NCBI GenBank assembly: GCA_005883245.1
Contig: VAXT01000071.1
Location: 1 to 8,869 of the forward strand
Origin: Actinomycetota bacterium
Lineage (GTDB): Bacteria; Actinomycetota; Thermoleophilia; Gaiellales; Gaiellaceae
Direction of reading: 5' to 3'
DNA: 8,869 nt
Position numbers and translations under genes: made by a program. Below, one piece after another: positions 1 to 6,839 of this stretch. The notes under the pieces were generated by a model. The model did not search any database, was not told where the DNA came from, and worked only from the letters and a program-made list of their open reading frames with translations. Within the stretch, counting starts at the first letter, position 1. Every line of letters begins with the position of its first letter.

Positions 1-155
1 GCTTCGGGGTGCTGATCGAGCCATGGCGTACGGTGGTCCGGGCCGGCTCGCGGACCGAGGATCATCAGGTAAGGGCGGGCGACCCATCCGGCGGCCTGAG
101 CGGCAATCACAGTGATGCGCGCTTCCCAGAGGCGGAGCATCTCGTTCGTGTCCAT
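1..155 (-). CDS. Possible partial gene running off the left edge, unknown product
   Basis: An open minus-strand frame enters from the left edge and can start at ATG 155. It encodes at least 51 residues, beginning MDTNEMLRLWEARITV and passing through a hydrophobic stretch to a segment ending LDQHPE. The composition (Trp, Tyr, His, aliphatic runs) looks protein-like and there are no stops, but I do not recognise a family. The frame also stays open to an earlier ATG at 209, and another in-frame ATG lies at 140; none has a convincing ribosome binding site. If real, it is divergent from the operon starting at 249, and the roughly 90 bases between would hold both promoters. The opposite strand is also open here, so this is a weak call. 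Confidence 0.35.
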   Translation of the reverse strand, partial: MDTNEMLRLWEARITVIAAQAAGWVARPYLMILGPRAGPDHRTPWLDQHPE

Positions 156-236
156 CGATCGCTGTTCAGAAGCGGGGCGAGCGGGAAAGCCGCGAGACGA
201 GGTTTCCATCCTTCGACCGCGGGCAAAGAAGTCGGC

Positions 237-241
237 GGAGG
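237..241 (+). promoter_or_regulatory. Ribosome binding site fixing the Mth938-like start
   Basis: GGAGG lies 7 nt before GTG 249. It decides the start within a frame that stays open to position 9. Confidence 0.75.
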
Positions 242-248
242 TGAATCC

Positions 249-590
249 GTGCCGCGGATCGAGGACTATCGCTTCGGCCATGTCGTGGTCGACGGGAAGG
301 AGCAGAGGCGGGACGTAATTGTGCTGCCCGATCGGGTCGTTAGTGACTGGTGGCGCGCCGAGGGGCACCGGCTCGCCTTGGCCGATCTCGACGAGGTGAT
401 CGAGGAGCTGCCCGAGCGGTTGGTCGTGGGCACGGGCGCCTACGGGCAGCTGCGCCCGGAGCCGGAGGCGCTCCACGAGCTCAGGCGGCGGGGAGTGGAG
501 GTCGAGACGCTGCCGACAGACAAGGCTGTCGGTCGCTACAGCGAGCTCGACCCGCGCCGGACGGCGGCTGCGCTGCACCTGACCTGCTGA
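249..590 (+). CDS. Mth938-like domain protein
   Basis: This encodes a 113-residue protein with a Mth938-like domain (DUF498/AAMDC superfamily), a small single-domain alpha/beta fold of unsettled biochemical function. Visible family features are an N-terminal FGHVVVDG segment, RRDVIVLPDRV, a WWRAEGH motif, the glycine-rich VVGTGAYG loop (about residues 57-64) and the C-terminal LDPRRTAAALHLTC signature. The frame is open upstream to position 9, but I chose GTG 249. A strong Shine-Dalgarno GGAGG at 237-241 lies 7 nt before it, and the upstream extension is low-complexity and shows no resemblance to the family. The gene leads a three-gene operon; its TGA shares one base with the ATG of the PEBP gene. 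Family assignment is confident, the physiological role is not known. Confidence 0.85.
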   Translation: MPRIEDYRFGHVVVDGKEQRRDVIVLPDRVVSDWWRAEGHRLALADLDEVIEELPERLVVGTGAYGQLRPEPEALHELRRRGVEVETLPTDKAVGRYSELDPRRTAAALHLTC

Positions 591-1036
591 TGGCCGAGTT
601 CGCGCTCGAGAGCAGCGCCTTCGAGAACGCGCAGGCAATTCCCGCCCGGTTCAGCTGCGAAGGTGAGGACGTCTCGCCGCCGCTGCGCTGGTCGAACGTG
701 CCCGAGGGGACGCGTTCGCTGGCACTGGTCGCCGACGACCCCGACGCTCCGGGCCGTGTCTTCACGCACTGGCTCGGGTGGGGGCTCGACCCGGCGGGAG
801 AGGGGTTGGGCGAGGGGGAGTCGGCGCCGAACGAGGGCGAGAATGACTTTGGCGGCAAGGGCTACCGCGGACCCTGCCCGCCGCCGGGCCACGGCCGCCA
901 CCGCTACGTCTTCCGCCTCTACGCCCTCGATGCGGAGCTAGAGCTAGCCTCAGGGGCGGCGAAGGCGGAGTTGGAGCAGGCAATCAAGGGTCATGTGCTG
1001 ACTACGGCGGAGCTCGTCGGCACCTACGAGCGCTAG
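590..1036 (+). CDS. YbhB/YbcL family Raf kinase inhibitor-like (PEBP) protein
   Basis: This encodes a 148-residue phosphatidylethanolamine-binding protein of the bacterial YbhB/YbcL type. These are small beta-fold proteins with an anion-binding pocket whose bacterial function is poorly defined. Family hallmarks in order are SPPLRW (residues 29-34), the DPDAP motif (50-54), THW with the pocket histidine (H60), and the GPCPPPGHG block with HRYVF (94-108), followed by LYALD. The segment after HW reads LGWGLDP where most relatives have a YNIP-like sequence, a modest departure beside the pocket. The frame is open upstream, but ATG 590 fits the family length and overlaps the previous gene's TGA by one base, implying translational coupling. 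Its TAG abuts the next ATG with no spacer. No signal peptide is visible, so a cytoplasmic location is likely. Confidence 0.9.
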   Translation: MAEFALESSAFENAQAIPARFSCEGEDVSPPLRWSNVPEGTRSLALVADDPDAPGRVFTHWLGWGLDPAGEGLGEGESAPNEGENDFGGKGYRGPCPPPGHGRHRYVFRLYALDAELELASGAAKAELEQAIKGHVLTTAELVGTYER

Positions 1037-1531
1037 ATGAAGACGATTCTCGTCGGCTACGACGGATCCGATGCTGCCGAGCGGGCACTTCAGCGTGCGG
1101 GCGAGATCGCGGAAGCGTTCTCCGCCCGGTTGATCGTCGTGAGCGTGAGCGGTTCGCCGTACGTACCGGCGCCGGTTTCGACACTCAAGCCTGGGGCGGA
1201 GCTCGTTCCGCCGGCGATCGCCGGTCCGGTTCCCCCGGGCGGAACGGTGCCGCTGTCCGCACCGGTGCAGGCACCGCCGGAACCGGAGGAGCTCGGGCGC
1301 CGCCAGCTCGAGCGAGCCAAGATGTCGCTCGCGGGCCGCAAGCTCGAGAGTGAATACGTGGTCGAGCTGGGCGATCCAGCAGGGTGTCTGGTCGAGGTGG
1401 CGGAGCAGCGCGACGCCGATCTGATCGTCGTCGGCAGCCGCGAGCACGGCTTTCTCGACCGTCTCCTCGGGCGCTCAGTGGACGAGTCGGTGGCGCGGCG
1501 CTCGGAGCGCGATGTGCTGCTCGTGCACTAG
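1037..1531 (+). CDS. Universal stress protein (UspA family)
   Basis: This encodes a 164-residue single-domain universal stress protein with a Rossmann-like nucleotide-binding alpha/beta fold. The N-terminus MKTILVGYDGSDAAERAL gives the first strand and the conserved Asp (D9). The C-terminal half has DADLIVVGSREHG (127-138) and LLGRSV (143-148). The usual ATP-binding pattern G-2X-G-9X-G-S/T is only partly kept: Glu136 stands where the second Gly is expected and Arg follows Gly145, a variant I associate with actinobacterial members. Whether this one binds ATP is therefore open. A Pro/Gly-rich insert (about 41-82) separates the halves. ATG 1037 directly follows the TAG of the PEBP gene, so it is probably translated by coupling and is the last gene of this operon. 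A cytoplasmic stress role is inferred from the family. Confidence 0.92.
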   Translation: MKTILVGYDGSDAAERALQRAGEIAEAFSARLIVVSVSGSPYVPAPVSTLKPGAELVPPAIAGPVPPGGTVPLSAPVQAPPEPEELGRRQLERAKMSLAGRKLESEYVVELGDPAGCLVEVAEQRDADLIVVGSREHGFLDRLLGRSVDESVARRSERDVLLVH

Positions 1532-1653
1532 CCGGTGAGGCGAGCAAGCGCACGGGTGAGCGACGACCAGCGAGAGTGCTCGCGCTCGGCGACGAGGCGC
1601 GCGTGCTGCGCACCGAATCGTGAGCAGATAGCGCGGCACGCAGACCGGGCACG

Positions 1654-2174
1654 GTGAGGCTTCGCTTTCTCGGGACGCGGGGCGAGATCGAGGCGCGGAC
1701 GCGTCGACATCGGCGGCACAGCTCGTTGCTGGTCGGCTACCGCCGCCGCGAGCTGATGATCGACTGCGGGCTCGACTGGCACGATCGCCGGTCGAGCACT
1801 CCCTGCGCGCGCCCGCCGTTGGCTACCGCATCAGCGCGGGCCGCGCCGCGATCTTCTACGCGCCCGACCTCGTCTCGATCGTCGACGAGCAGGACGCGCT
1901 CTCGGGTCTCGACCTCTACGTCGGCGACGGGGCGGCCGTGACACGCTCGATCGTGAGGCGTCGGCAGGGGCGGGCGATCGGCCACGCTTCGATCAAGGTG
2001 CAGCTCGAGTGGTGCGCGGCCGCTGGCGTTCGCCGTGGTCTCTTCACGCACTGCGGCTCCGAGATCGTCAAGGGCGATACCCGCACGGTCGCTGCCGCAG
2101 TCGGCGCGCTCGGTGAGGAGCACGGGATCGAGGCGCTGATCGCGTACGACGGGCTCGAGCTCAGCCTCTCGTAG
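1654..2174 (+). pseudogene. MBL-fold metallo-hydrolase with internal deletion and frameshift
   Basis: Two pieces of one MBL-fold (metallo-beta-lactamase superfamily) hydrolase lie in different frames. Piece one starts at GTG 1654 with MRLRFLGTRGEIEART and continues to LMIDCGLDW (to about 1780). Piece two, in another frame from about 1788, resumes at VEHSLRAPAVGYRIS and continues through AIFYAPDL and FTHCGSEIVKGD to the stop at 2172-2174. In intact family members the zinc-binding HxHxDH motif and surrounding strands lie between these pieces. Here roughly 65-75 residues are absent (estimate from remembered family architecture). Later ligand positions (Asp in APDL, His in FTHC) remain. With the main metal site gone and the frame broken, a functional product is unlikely. 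The alternative is an assembly error collapsing a real gene. The 122 bases between the stress protein gene and this remnant show nothing recognisable. Confidence 0.85.
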
Positions 2175-2182
2175 CACGCCAT

Positions 2183-2500
2183 TTGCGAGGAGCGGATCGC
2201 CTTCTAGGGGCGCAGACGAGCTTCGCCCGCCTGCAGGAGCGGATGCAGCTGCGCGATCCCGCGCGGGCGCGTGCGAGCGGCGTGCGCGGCTTCTACTACC
2301 TGTTCGGCCTGCTCCACCTGGCCGGGCGTGACGTGACCGCTCTGCCTCCGCGCGAGCGGAAGGCGCTGCACCAGGCCCTCTCGTTTGCCGACCCCTCGCC
2401 CGGCGGGTCGCGCGCAAGGACGACCCTTTGGGCGGAAATCGCAAGCGATGCGCGCTCGCTGCGCGAAGCCGAGCGGCGCCTTGCCCGGCTCAGCCCTTGA
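2183..2500 (+). pseudogene. Remnant of ATP-dependent DNA ligase (LigD-type) adenylation domain
   Basis: A TTG-initiated open frame of 105 codons contains, at about 2216-2395, a stretch resembling the middle of an ATP-dependent DNA ligase adenylation domain of the LigD ligase type: TSFARLQERMQL, then YYLFGLLHLAGRD, then ALPPRERKAL and SFADP. The block around YYLF corresponds to ligase motif IIIa, usually FDLLHLDGRD; here the Asp after Phe is Gly. The nucleotidyl-lysine motif (KxDG) upstream and motifs IV/V downstream are missing. Just upstream, ERIAF in a different frame looks like the preceding ligase strand, suggesting a one-base loss near 2205. The tail after SFADP is unrecognised. The end overlaps the convergent RtcB gene by 11 bases. 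I read it as a gene fragment, not a working ligase; the family call is from motif memory. Confidence 0.65.
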
Positions 2501-3905
2501 CGACGCCGAGCGGGACGAGTTGGGCGACACGGCGGGCGAGACCGGCGCGCTCCACTACTTCCACCACCCGCTCGACCTGCTTGTAGGCAAAGGGCGCCTC
2601 CTCGGCGAGGCCCTTGTTCGAGGGCGAGCGAACGACGATGCCCTCCGCCCCGAGCTGGCGCCGGAGGTCGGCGCCGTGGATCTGTTTGCGGGCGCCGGTG
2701 CGGGAGAGGGTGCGACCGGCGCCGTGGCAGGTCGAGCCAAAGGAGCGTTCGAGCGACCCGGGCTCACCGGCGAGCACGAAGCTCGAGGTGCCCATGCTGC
2801 CCGGGATGAACACCGGCTGCCCGAGCTTGCGGTAGGCGGCGGGGATCTCGTCCGAGCCAGCGGGGAAGGCCCGGGTGGCGCCCTTGCGGTGGACGAGCAG
2901 CTCGCGACCGTCGTAGCGCTCGACCTTGGCGACGTTGTGTGCGACGTCGTACACCTGTCGCGTCCCTTTCGCTGCCGCTTGCCCGAGGACGGCCGCAATC
3001 GCGGAGCGTGCCTCGTCAGCGATCGCCTGCCGGTTCGCCCAAGCGAAGTTGGCGGCGGCCGCCATCGCCGCGAGGTAGGCGCCACCCTCGGGTGAGGACG
3101 CCGGCGCGCACGCGAGCTGGCGGTCGGGCAGCTCGATCCCGTAACGGCGCATCGCGGCATCCATCCGCTGGACGTAGTCGCTGCAGACTTGGTGGCCGAG
3201 CCCGCGCGAGCCGGAGTGGATCAGCACGGTCACCTGGTCGTGGGCGAGCCCGTAGCCCTCCGCGGTCTCCTCGTCGAAGATCCGGACGAGGCGTTGCAGC
3301 TCGACGAAGTGGTTGCCCGAGCCCATCGTCCCAAGCTGGCCGGCGCCGCGCTCACGGGCGCGCTCGGAGACGGCAGCGGGATCGGCGCCGGGAAGGCAGC
3401 CGCCCGACTCCGTCCGCTCGACATCGTCCGCGGACGCGCCGATCGCTCGCGGTCCCTCGCGCAGCACGGCGTCGAGCTCATGCTCGCGGCGCGCTCGGCC
3501 GTGCCTCTTGCCCGCGCCGGCGGGGATTGCACGCGACAGCTCGTGCACGAGAGATTCGCGACGCCCGCCGAGCTCCGCCTCGCTGCAGGGAAGCGCAAGC
3601 AGGCGGACGCCGCAGTTGATGTCGTAGCCGACCCCGCCGGGGGAGACGACGCCGTCCGGAAGCTCCATCGCGGCAACGCCGCCGACCGGAAAGCCGTAGC
3701 CCTGGTGCGCGTCAGGCATTGCGAGCGCGGCGCCCACGATGCCCGGCAGCGTGGCGACGTTCTGGAGCTGATCGAGCGAGCCGTCGCGCGCGATCGCCTC
3801 GAAGAGTTCCGCGTCGGCGAACACACGCGCGGGCACGCGCATGTCGGGTCGCGCATCGGCCGGGACCTCCCAGAGCGTCTCGTCGATCGCGTGCGGCTCA
3901 GACAT
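2490..3905 (-). CDS. rtcB: RNA-splicing ligase RtcB
   Basis: This encodes a full-length 471-residue RtcB, the GTP- and Mn2+-dependent ligase that joins RNA 2',3'-cyclic phosphate or 3'-phosphate ends to 5'-OH ends in RNA repair and tRNA splicing. All catalytic landmarks are present: GYDINCGVR with metal ligands D95 and C98, GSGNHF with N198 and H199, LIHSGSRGLGH with H230, DVAHN with H323, and STCHGAGR with H394, the histidine that is guanylylated in characterised homologues. The C-terminus ends VVKG as in typical RtcB proteins. ATG 3905 is chosen because it overlaps the archease stop by 8 nt, so the two are co-transcribed and translationally coupled. The gene converges on the ligase remnant at its 3' end. 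There is no sign of damage. The natural substrate in this organism is unknown. Confidence 0.97.
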   Translation of the reverse strand: MSEPHAIDETLWEVPADARPDMRVPARVFADAELFEAIARDGSLDQLQNVATLPGIVGAALAMPDAHQGYGFPVGGVAAMELPDGVVSPGGVGYDINCGVRLLALPCSEAELGGRRESLVHELSRAIPAGAGKRHGRARREHELDAVLREGPRAIGASADDVERTESGGCLPGADPAAVSERARERGAGQLGTMGSGNHFVELQRLVRIFDEETAEGYGLAHDQVTVLIHSGSRGLGHQVCSDYVQRMDAAMRRYGIELPDRQLACAPASSPEGGAYLAAMAAAANFAWANRQAIADEARSAIAAVLGQAAAKGTRQVYDVAHNVAKVERYDGRELLVHRKGATRAFPAGSDEIPAAYRKLGQPVFIPGSMGTSSFVLAGEPGSLERSFGSTCHGAGRTLSRTGARKQIHGADLRRQLGAEGIVVRSPSNKGLAEEAPFAYKQVERVVEVVERAGLARRVAQLVPLGVVKG

Positions 3906-4293
3906 CGAGCACCACCCGCGCCTGCCAGCCGTCGCCGTTCGCTGCGAAGAGGAGCCGGTGCAGCGTCACGGCCTTGACGAAATCGCGGGGCTCGCCGACG
4001 TGCCCGCGCAGCGTCGCGCGCACCAGGCCGGCGCCGACTTCCAGCTCCGTCGTCCGCTCGGGCACGAATCCCTGGCTCTCCGCCAGGAACACGAGCTCGT
4101 CGAGCCACGCGACGAGCAGTGTCTCGCGGTCGTCTCCGCGGACCTCGACGTCACGTTGCTCCGAATCCGCGCTCGGTTCTTCCGCGACCAGCTCGGCGAA
4201 CGCGTTCAGCGCCTCGAGGAAGATGGCAGACTCGCTGGCCGCCTCGATCTCGAGCTCCAGCTCAGAGGTGTGCTCGACCCAACGGTACGCCAC
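3898..4293 (-). CDS. Archease, RtcB activator
   Basis: This encodes a 131-residue archease, a small protein that in characterised archaeal and animal systems stimulates RtcB guanylylation and multiple turnover and broadens its NTP use. The protein starts VAYRWVEHTSELELEIEA, matching the archease N-terminus (the HT motif followed by an acidic position). It contains LLVAWLDELVFL (about 59-70), VKAVTLHRL (107-115) and the conserved terminal VVLD with D130. GTG 4293 is the start giving family length; the open frame extends 65 codons upstream but that part is low-complexity. A weak G-rich site (GGGGA) lies about 10 nt before it. Its TGA lies inside the first codons of rtcB. This genomic pairing strongly supports the functional call. 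The 215 bases upstream, to the DUF4328 gene, contain no gene I can support. Confidence 0.9.
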   Translation of the reverse strand: MAYRWVEHTSELELEIEAASESAIFLEALNAFAELVAEEPSADSEQRDVEVRGDDRETLLVAWLDELVFLAESQGFVPERTTELEVGAGLVRATLRGHVGEPRDFVKAVTLHRLLFAANGDGWQARVVLDV

Positions 4294-4508
4294 GTTCGTG
4301 AAATCCCCGAGAGGCCGCCGACGGAAACCAATCTCGGCTAGCCGTAAGGGCGTCGTCGCGGTCCAGGACGCAGCCCATGAGCTGGGCAGGCAAGGGGATC
4401 GCAATCCGCTGACTCCAGAGCTACGCGGCGTTCGAAGACGAGACGTACCCGCTGCATCGTCGCCGTGCGCACCGCGGCGCGCGCCCAATTCCGTGGTACT
4501 GCGAGGTA

Positions 4509-5207
4509 CTAGATCTGGCTCGCCAACGGCCGCCAGACGGCGATTCTCATTGCTCGGGCTTGCTGGCGCTCGGACGCGTGATCGACGACTACGTAAGCGA
4601 GCACACCTGCGAGGACGGCGATGGCGTTACCGGTCACCTCGATCACCGCGGCGAGCTTGATGTCGGAGTACGTCTCCGCGCCGCCCCAGAGCTGCCACCC
4701 CGCTCCAACGAGCAGACTCGACCCGATGAACGCCAGCCACCACACGCCGATGAAGAGTGGAACCTTGCCCCTGCGCCGGCTGCGACCCTGATCGGGCTCC
4801 AATATCGGCTCGCTGCCCTCCCAGATCTCGTCGGCGATCTGCTTCGGCCAGATCAGCGAGGTGATCGGCACGAACCACGCTCCGATCGCCCAGCACGTGC
4901 CATGGTGTAGCTCCTCGATTCCGATCGCCGGCAGGTTCGCGTAGGCGCGGTGGAACCAGCGAATGAAGACGAAGGCCGTCACGAGGTAGACGGTCATCTG
5001 GGTCAGAATGACGAGGTCGTGCCGGGCCTCGGCGGCGTTGAACTGCTCGAACGTTGCGCCTCCGGAAGCGGCTCGGTCGGCGAGCCGGTACGACGCCACC
5101 CCGGTGATCACGGCGAGGGTGTCGACGAGGCCGGCAACGAGCAGCAGGCGTTTCGCCCACGAGGCACGGGACGCGAGGGCGACGTAGACGGAGTCGGGTG
5201 CCTCCAT
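4509..5207 (-). CDS. DUF4328 domain-containing membrane protein
   Basis: This encodes a 232-residue polytopic membrane protein of the DUF4328 type, function unknown. Characteristic motifs are FIRWFHRAYANL (about 81-92) followed by a WAIGAWFVPITSLIWPKQIADEIW block (106-129), the diagnostic W-x-x-x-x-W-F-x-P-I segment with a downstream PxQ. Hydrophobic segments suggest about five membrane passes: roughly 20-41, 64-83, 104-120, 150-172 and 184-208. A basic loop (GRSRRRGK, 141-148) sits between the third and fourth passes and is probably cytoplasmic. ATG 5207 gives a sensible N-terminus, though no strong Shine-Dalgarno is seen. The gene is divergent from the Asp-box protein gene; the 86-nt gap must hold both promoters. 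It could share a transcript with archease/rtcB downstream, but the 215-nt gap argues for a separate promoter there. Confidence 0.82.
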   Translation of the reverse strand: MEAPDSVYVALASRASWAKRLLLVAGLVDTLAVITGVASYRLADRAASGGATFEQFNAAEARHDLVILTQMTVYLVTAFVFIRWFHRAYANLPAIGIEELHHGTCWAIGAWFVPITSLIWPKQIADEIWEGSEPILEPDQGRSRRRGKVPLFIGVWWLAFIGSSLLVGAGWQLWGGAETYSDIKLAAVIEVTGNAIAVLAGVLAYVVVDHASERQQARAMRIAVWRPLASQI

Positions 5208-5293
5208 GGCGGCGCTCTATCGATCGGCGGCAAATCCATGGCGCGGCACCCTCGTTCAAGTGAGCGGCCCTCGGCGATCGGTAGTTTGGAGGG

Positions 5294-6265
5294 ATGGCAC
5301 GCCTGTATGCCGCCACAGGTGATGCGATCGCGCGTCTCGACGAGCACCACGGGGCTTGGCAGACGACGCTTTCGCTGATCGGGACCGGGGCTCAATGCCT
5401 CGCCCTCGATGCTTCCGATCCGGATATCGTGTACGCCGGCCTGCGTGAGGGCGGCGTCCGGCGGACGACCGACGGGGGCGCCTCCTGGGTCGACTGCGGG
5501 CTCCCTGCGCCGGGCGTCTTCTCGCTCGCGGTCAGCGCGGCCGACGGCGCCGTCTACGCAGGCACCGAGCCGAGCGCGCTCTATCGGAGCGACGATCGCG
5601 GAGAGACCTGGGTGGAGCTCGCAAGCCTGCTCGAGCTCCCCTCGCGCCCGACGTGGAGCTTCCCGCCGCGACCATGGACGTCGCACGTGCGCTGGATCGC
5701 GCCCAGCCCGCACGACGCCGACCTGCTCCTCGTCGGGATCGAGCTCGGTGGGCTCATGCGCTCGACCGACCGCGGGGAGACCTGGCACGACCATCGGCCA
5801 GGTGCGCAGCGCGACGTCCACTCGCTCGCGTGGCATCCACGCGAGCCGGGGCGCGCCTACGAGGCCGGAGGCGGCGGCGCCGCCTGGAGCGAGGACGGTG
5901 GCGACACCTGGCACGGCGCCGACGAGGGGCGGGACCGGCACTACACCTGGTCGGTCGCGGTCGAGCCGGGCGACCCGGAGCTCTGGTACGTGTCGGCCAG
6001 CACCGGGCCGTACGCGGCGCACGGCGGGCGCGACCCGCAGGCCCTGATCTACCGACGTAACGGCCAGTGGACGGCGCTCTCCGGCGGACTGCCCGAACCG
6101 CTGCCCGCGATGCCGTACGCGCTCGTCGCCTTTGAGGGCGGCCTCGTCGCCGGCCTCGCCGACGGACAGCTCTGGGGTAGCGAGGACCGCGGCGACAGCT
6201 GGGAGCGCTACGAGCTCGATGGGGACGCGCTCACCGAGCTCCATGCTCTCGTCCGCGCTGGTTAG
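5294..6265 (+). CDS. Asp-box (BNR/sialidase-like repeat) beta-propeller protein
   Basis: This encodes a 323-residue protein built from beta-propeller repeats carrying five Asp-box motifs of the S/T-x-D-x-G-x-S/T-W type: residues 58-65 (TTDGGASW), 99-106 (SDDRGETW), 157-164 (STDRGETW), 199-206 (SEDGGDTW) and 286-293 (SEDRGDSW). Strand signatures such as DPDIVYAGL and PGDPELWYVSA alternate with the boxes, as in VPS10/sortilin-like and plant-HCF136-like propellers. Asp boxes are structural turns and do not imply sialidase activity; no catalytic sialidase residues or Arg triad are evident. There is no signal peptide, so it is probably cytoplasmic. ATG 5294 fits the N-terminus (MARLYAATGD), although the GGAGG at 5288-5292 is only one base away, unusually close. 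It lies 34 nt before the cupin gene on the same strand, so the two are likely co-transcribed. Function unknown. Confidence 0.85.
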   Translation: MARLYAATGDAIARLDEHHGAWQTTLSLIGTGAQCLALDASDPDIVYAGLREGGVRRTTDGGASWVDCGLPAPGVFSLAVSAADGAVYAGTEPSALYRSDDRGETWVELASLLELPSRPTWSFPPRPWTSHVRWIAPSPHDADLLLVGIELGGLMRSTDRGETWHDHRPGAQRDVHSLAWHPREPGRAYEAGGGGAAWSEDGGDTWHGADEGRDRHYTWSVAVEPGDPELWYVSASTGPYAAHGGRDPQALIYRRNGQWTALSGGLPEPLPAMPYALVAFEGGLVAGLADGQLWGSEDRGDSWERYELDGDALTELHALVRAG

Positions 6266-6289
6266 CTACGGGCCAAGCCCAGTACCACG

Positions 6290-6294
6290 AGGAG
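6290..6294 (+). promoter_or_regulatory. Ribosome binding site fixing the cupin start
   Basis: The sequence GAGGAGGACGA immediately precedes ATG 6300, providing a near-ideal Shine-Dalgarno. It selects this ATG over upstream in-frame starts, which would overlap the Asp-box protein gene. Confidence 0.75.
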
Positions 6295-6299
6295 GACGA

Positions 6300-6839
6300 A
6301 TGCCCGTTGACGAAGCAAGCTCGGAGGAGACCCCGTACGGCTGCTACATCACGTCGGACGGCTGGTTCGTCCTGAACCTGGCCGATGCGCTCGCGGTCCG
6401 CAACGAGGAGAAGGGTGGCGCCACATATCCGCTCGAGGCCAGGGATCACCCCTTCCGCGACGTCGGCGTACGGGTCTGCGTCCTCCCGCCCGGCGAGCCG
6501 AATGCGCTCTACCACTCGGAGGGCGTGCAGGAAGGGTTCCTCGTACTGTCGGGCGAGTGCAGGCTGATCGTCGAAGAGGAGGAGCGGCCGCTTCGCCAGT
6601 GGGACTACTTCCACTGCCCGGCCGAGACGCGTCATGTAATCGTCGGTGCCGGGGACGGGCCGTGCGCGATTCTCATGCTCGGCGCTCGGCCCGAGGTCGA
6701 GACGCTGCTCTACCCGGTCAGCGAGATTGCGGCCAGGTACGGCGCGTCTGCTGCGAAGGAGACGGACAAACCGGACGAGGCGTATTCCGACTGGCCGGGA
6801 GACTTCGAGCCTGCGCGAGTGCCCTGGCCGCCGCGCTAG
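6300..6839 (+). CDS. Cupin domain-containing protein
   Basis: This encodes a 179-residue single-domain cupin. Motif 1 is represented by PPGEPNALYHSEGVQEGFLVLSGE (split here as 63-74 and 75-86): H72 and a Glu at 74 or 78 are candidate metal ligands, but the usual HxH is reduced to one His. Motif 2 is RQWDYFHCPAETRH (99-112), with H105 and H112 as candidates. The following VIVGAGDGPCAILMLGAR is typical of a widespread actinobacterial cupin group. ATG 6300 is preceded by a strong GGAGG at 6290-6294 with good spacing, which fixes the start within a longer open frame. Substrate is not predictable; such proteins may be metal-dependent enzymes or small-molecule binders. The stop TAG (6837-6839) interlocks with the stop of the convergent membrane protein gene. 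Confidence 0.88.
   Translation: MPVDEASSEETPYGCYITSDGWFVLNLADALAVRNEEKGGATYPLEARDHPFRDVGVRVCVLPPGEPNALYHSEGVQEGFLVLSGECRLIVEEEERPLRQWDYFHCPAETRHVIVGAGDGPCAILMLGARPEVETLLYPVSEIAARYGASAAKETDKPDEAYSDWPGDFEPARVPWPPR
6836..6839. other. CTAG shared by two convergent stop codons
   Basis: The plus-strand cupin ends with TAG at 6837-6839 and the minus-strand membrane protein ends with TAG at 6838-6836. Both are contained in the palindrome CTAG. There is no room for an intergenic terminator, so transcripts from each side must end inside, or read through, the opposing gene. Confidence 0.9.

Noticed and set aside
9..248. N-terminal extension of the Mth938-like protein, open to position 9
   Set aside because: The extension is unlike the family, and a strong ribosome binding site before GTG 249 marks the start.
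1532..1653. Rho-independent terminator after the stress protein gene
   Set aside because: Only short GC stems such as GCGAG/CTCGC are present and no T-tract follows.
1654..2174. Programmed frameshift joining the two MBL pieces
   Set aside because: No slippery sequence is visible and the central metal-binding region is missing altogether, so frameshifting alone could not restore a normal protein.
2939..3977. Long plus-strand frames opposite rtcB
   Set aside because: They are antisense to an intact, fully conserved RtcB and have shadow-like composition.
4294..4508. Possible tRNA, suggested by TTCGAA near 4430 and proximity to rtcB
   Set aside because: Neither strand gives a paired T-stem around TTCGAA or an acceptor stem with D and anticodon arms at the right spacing.
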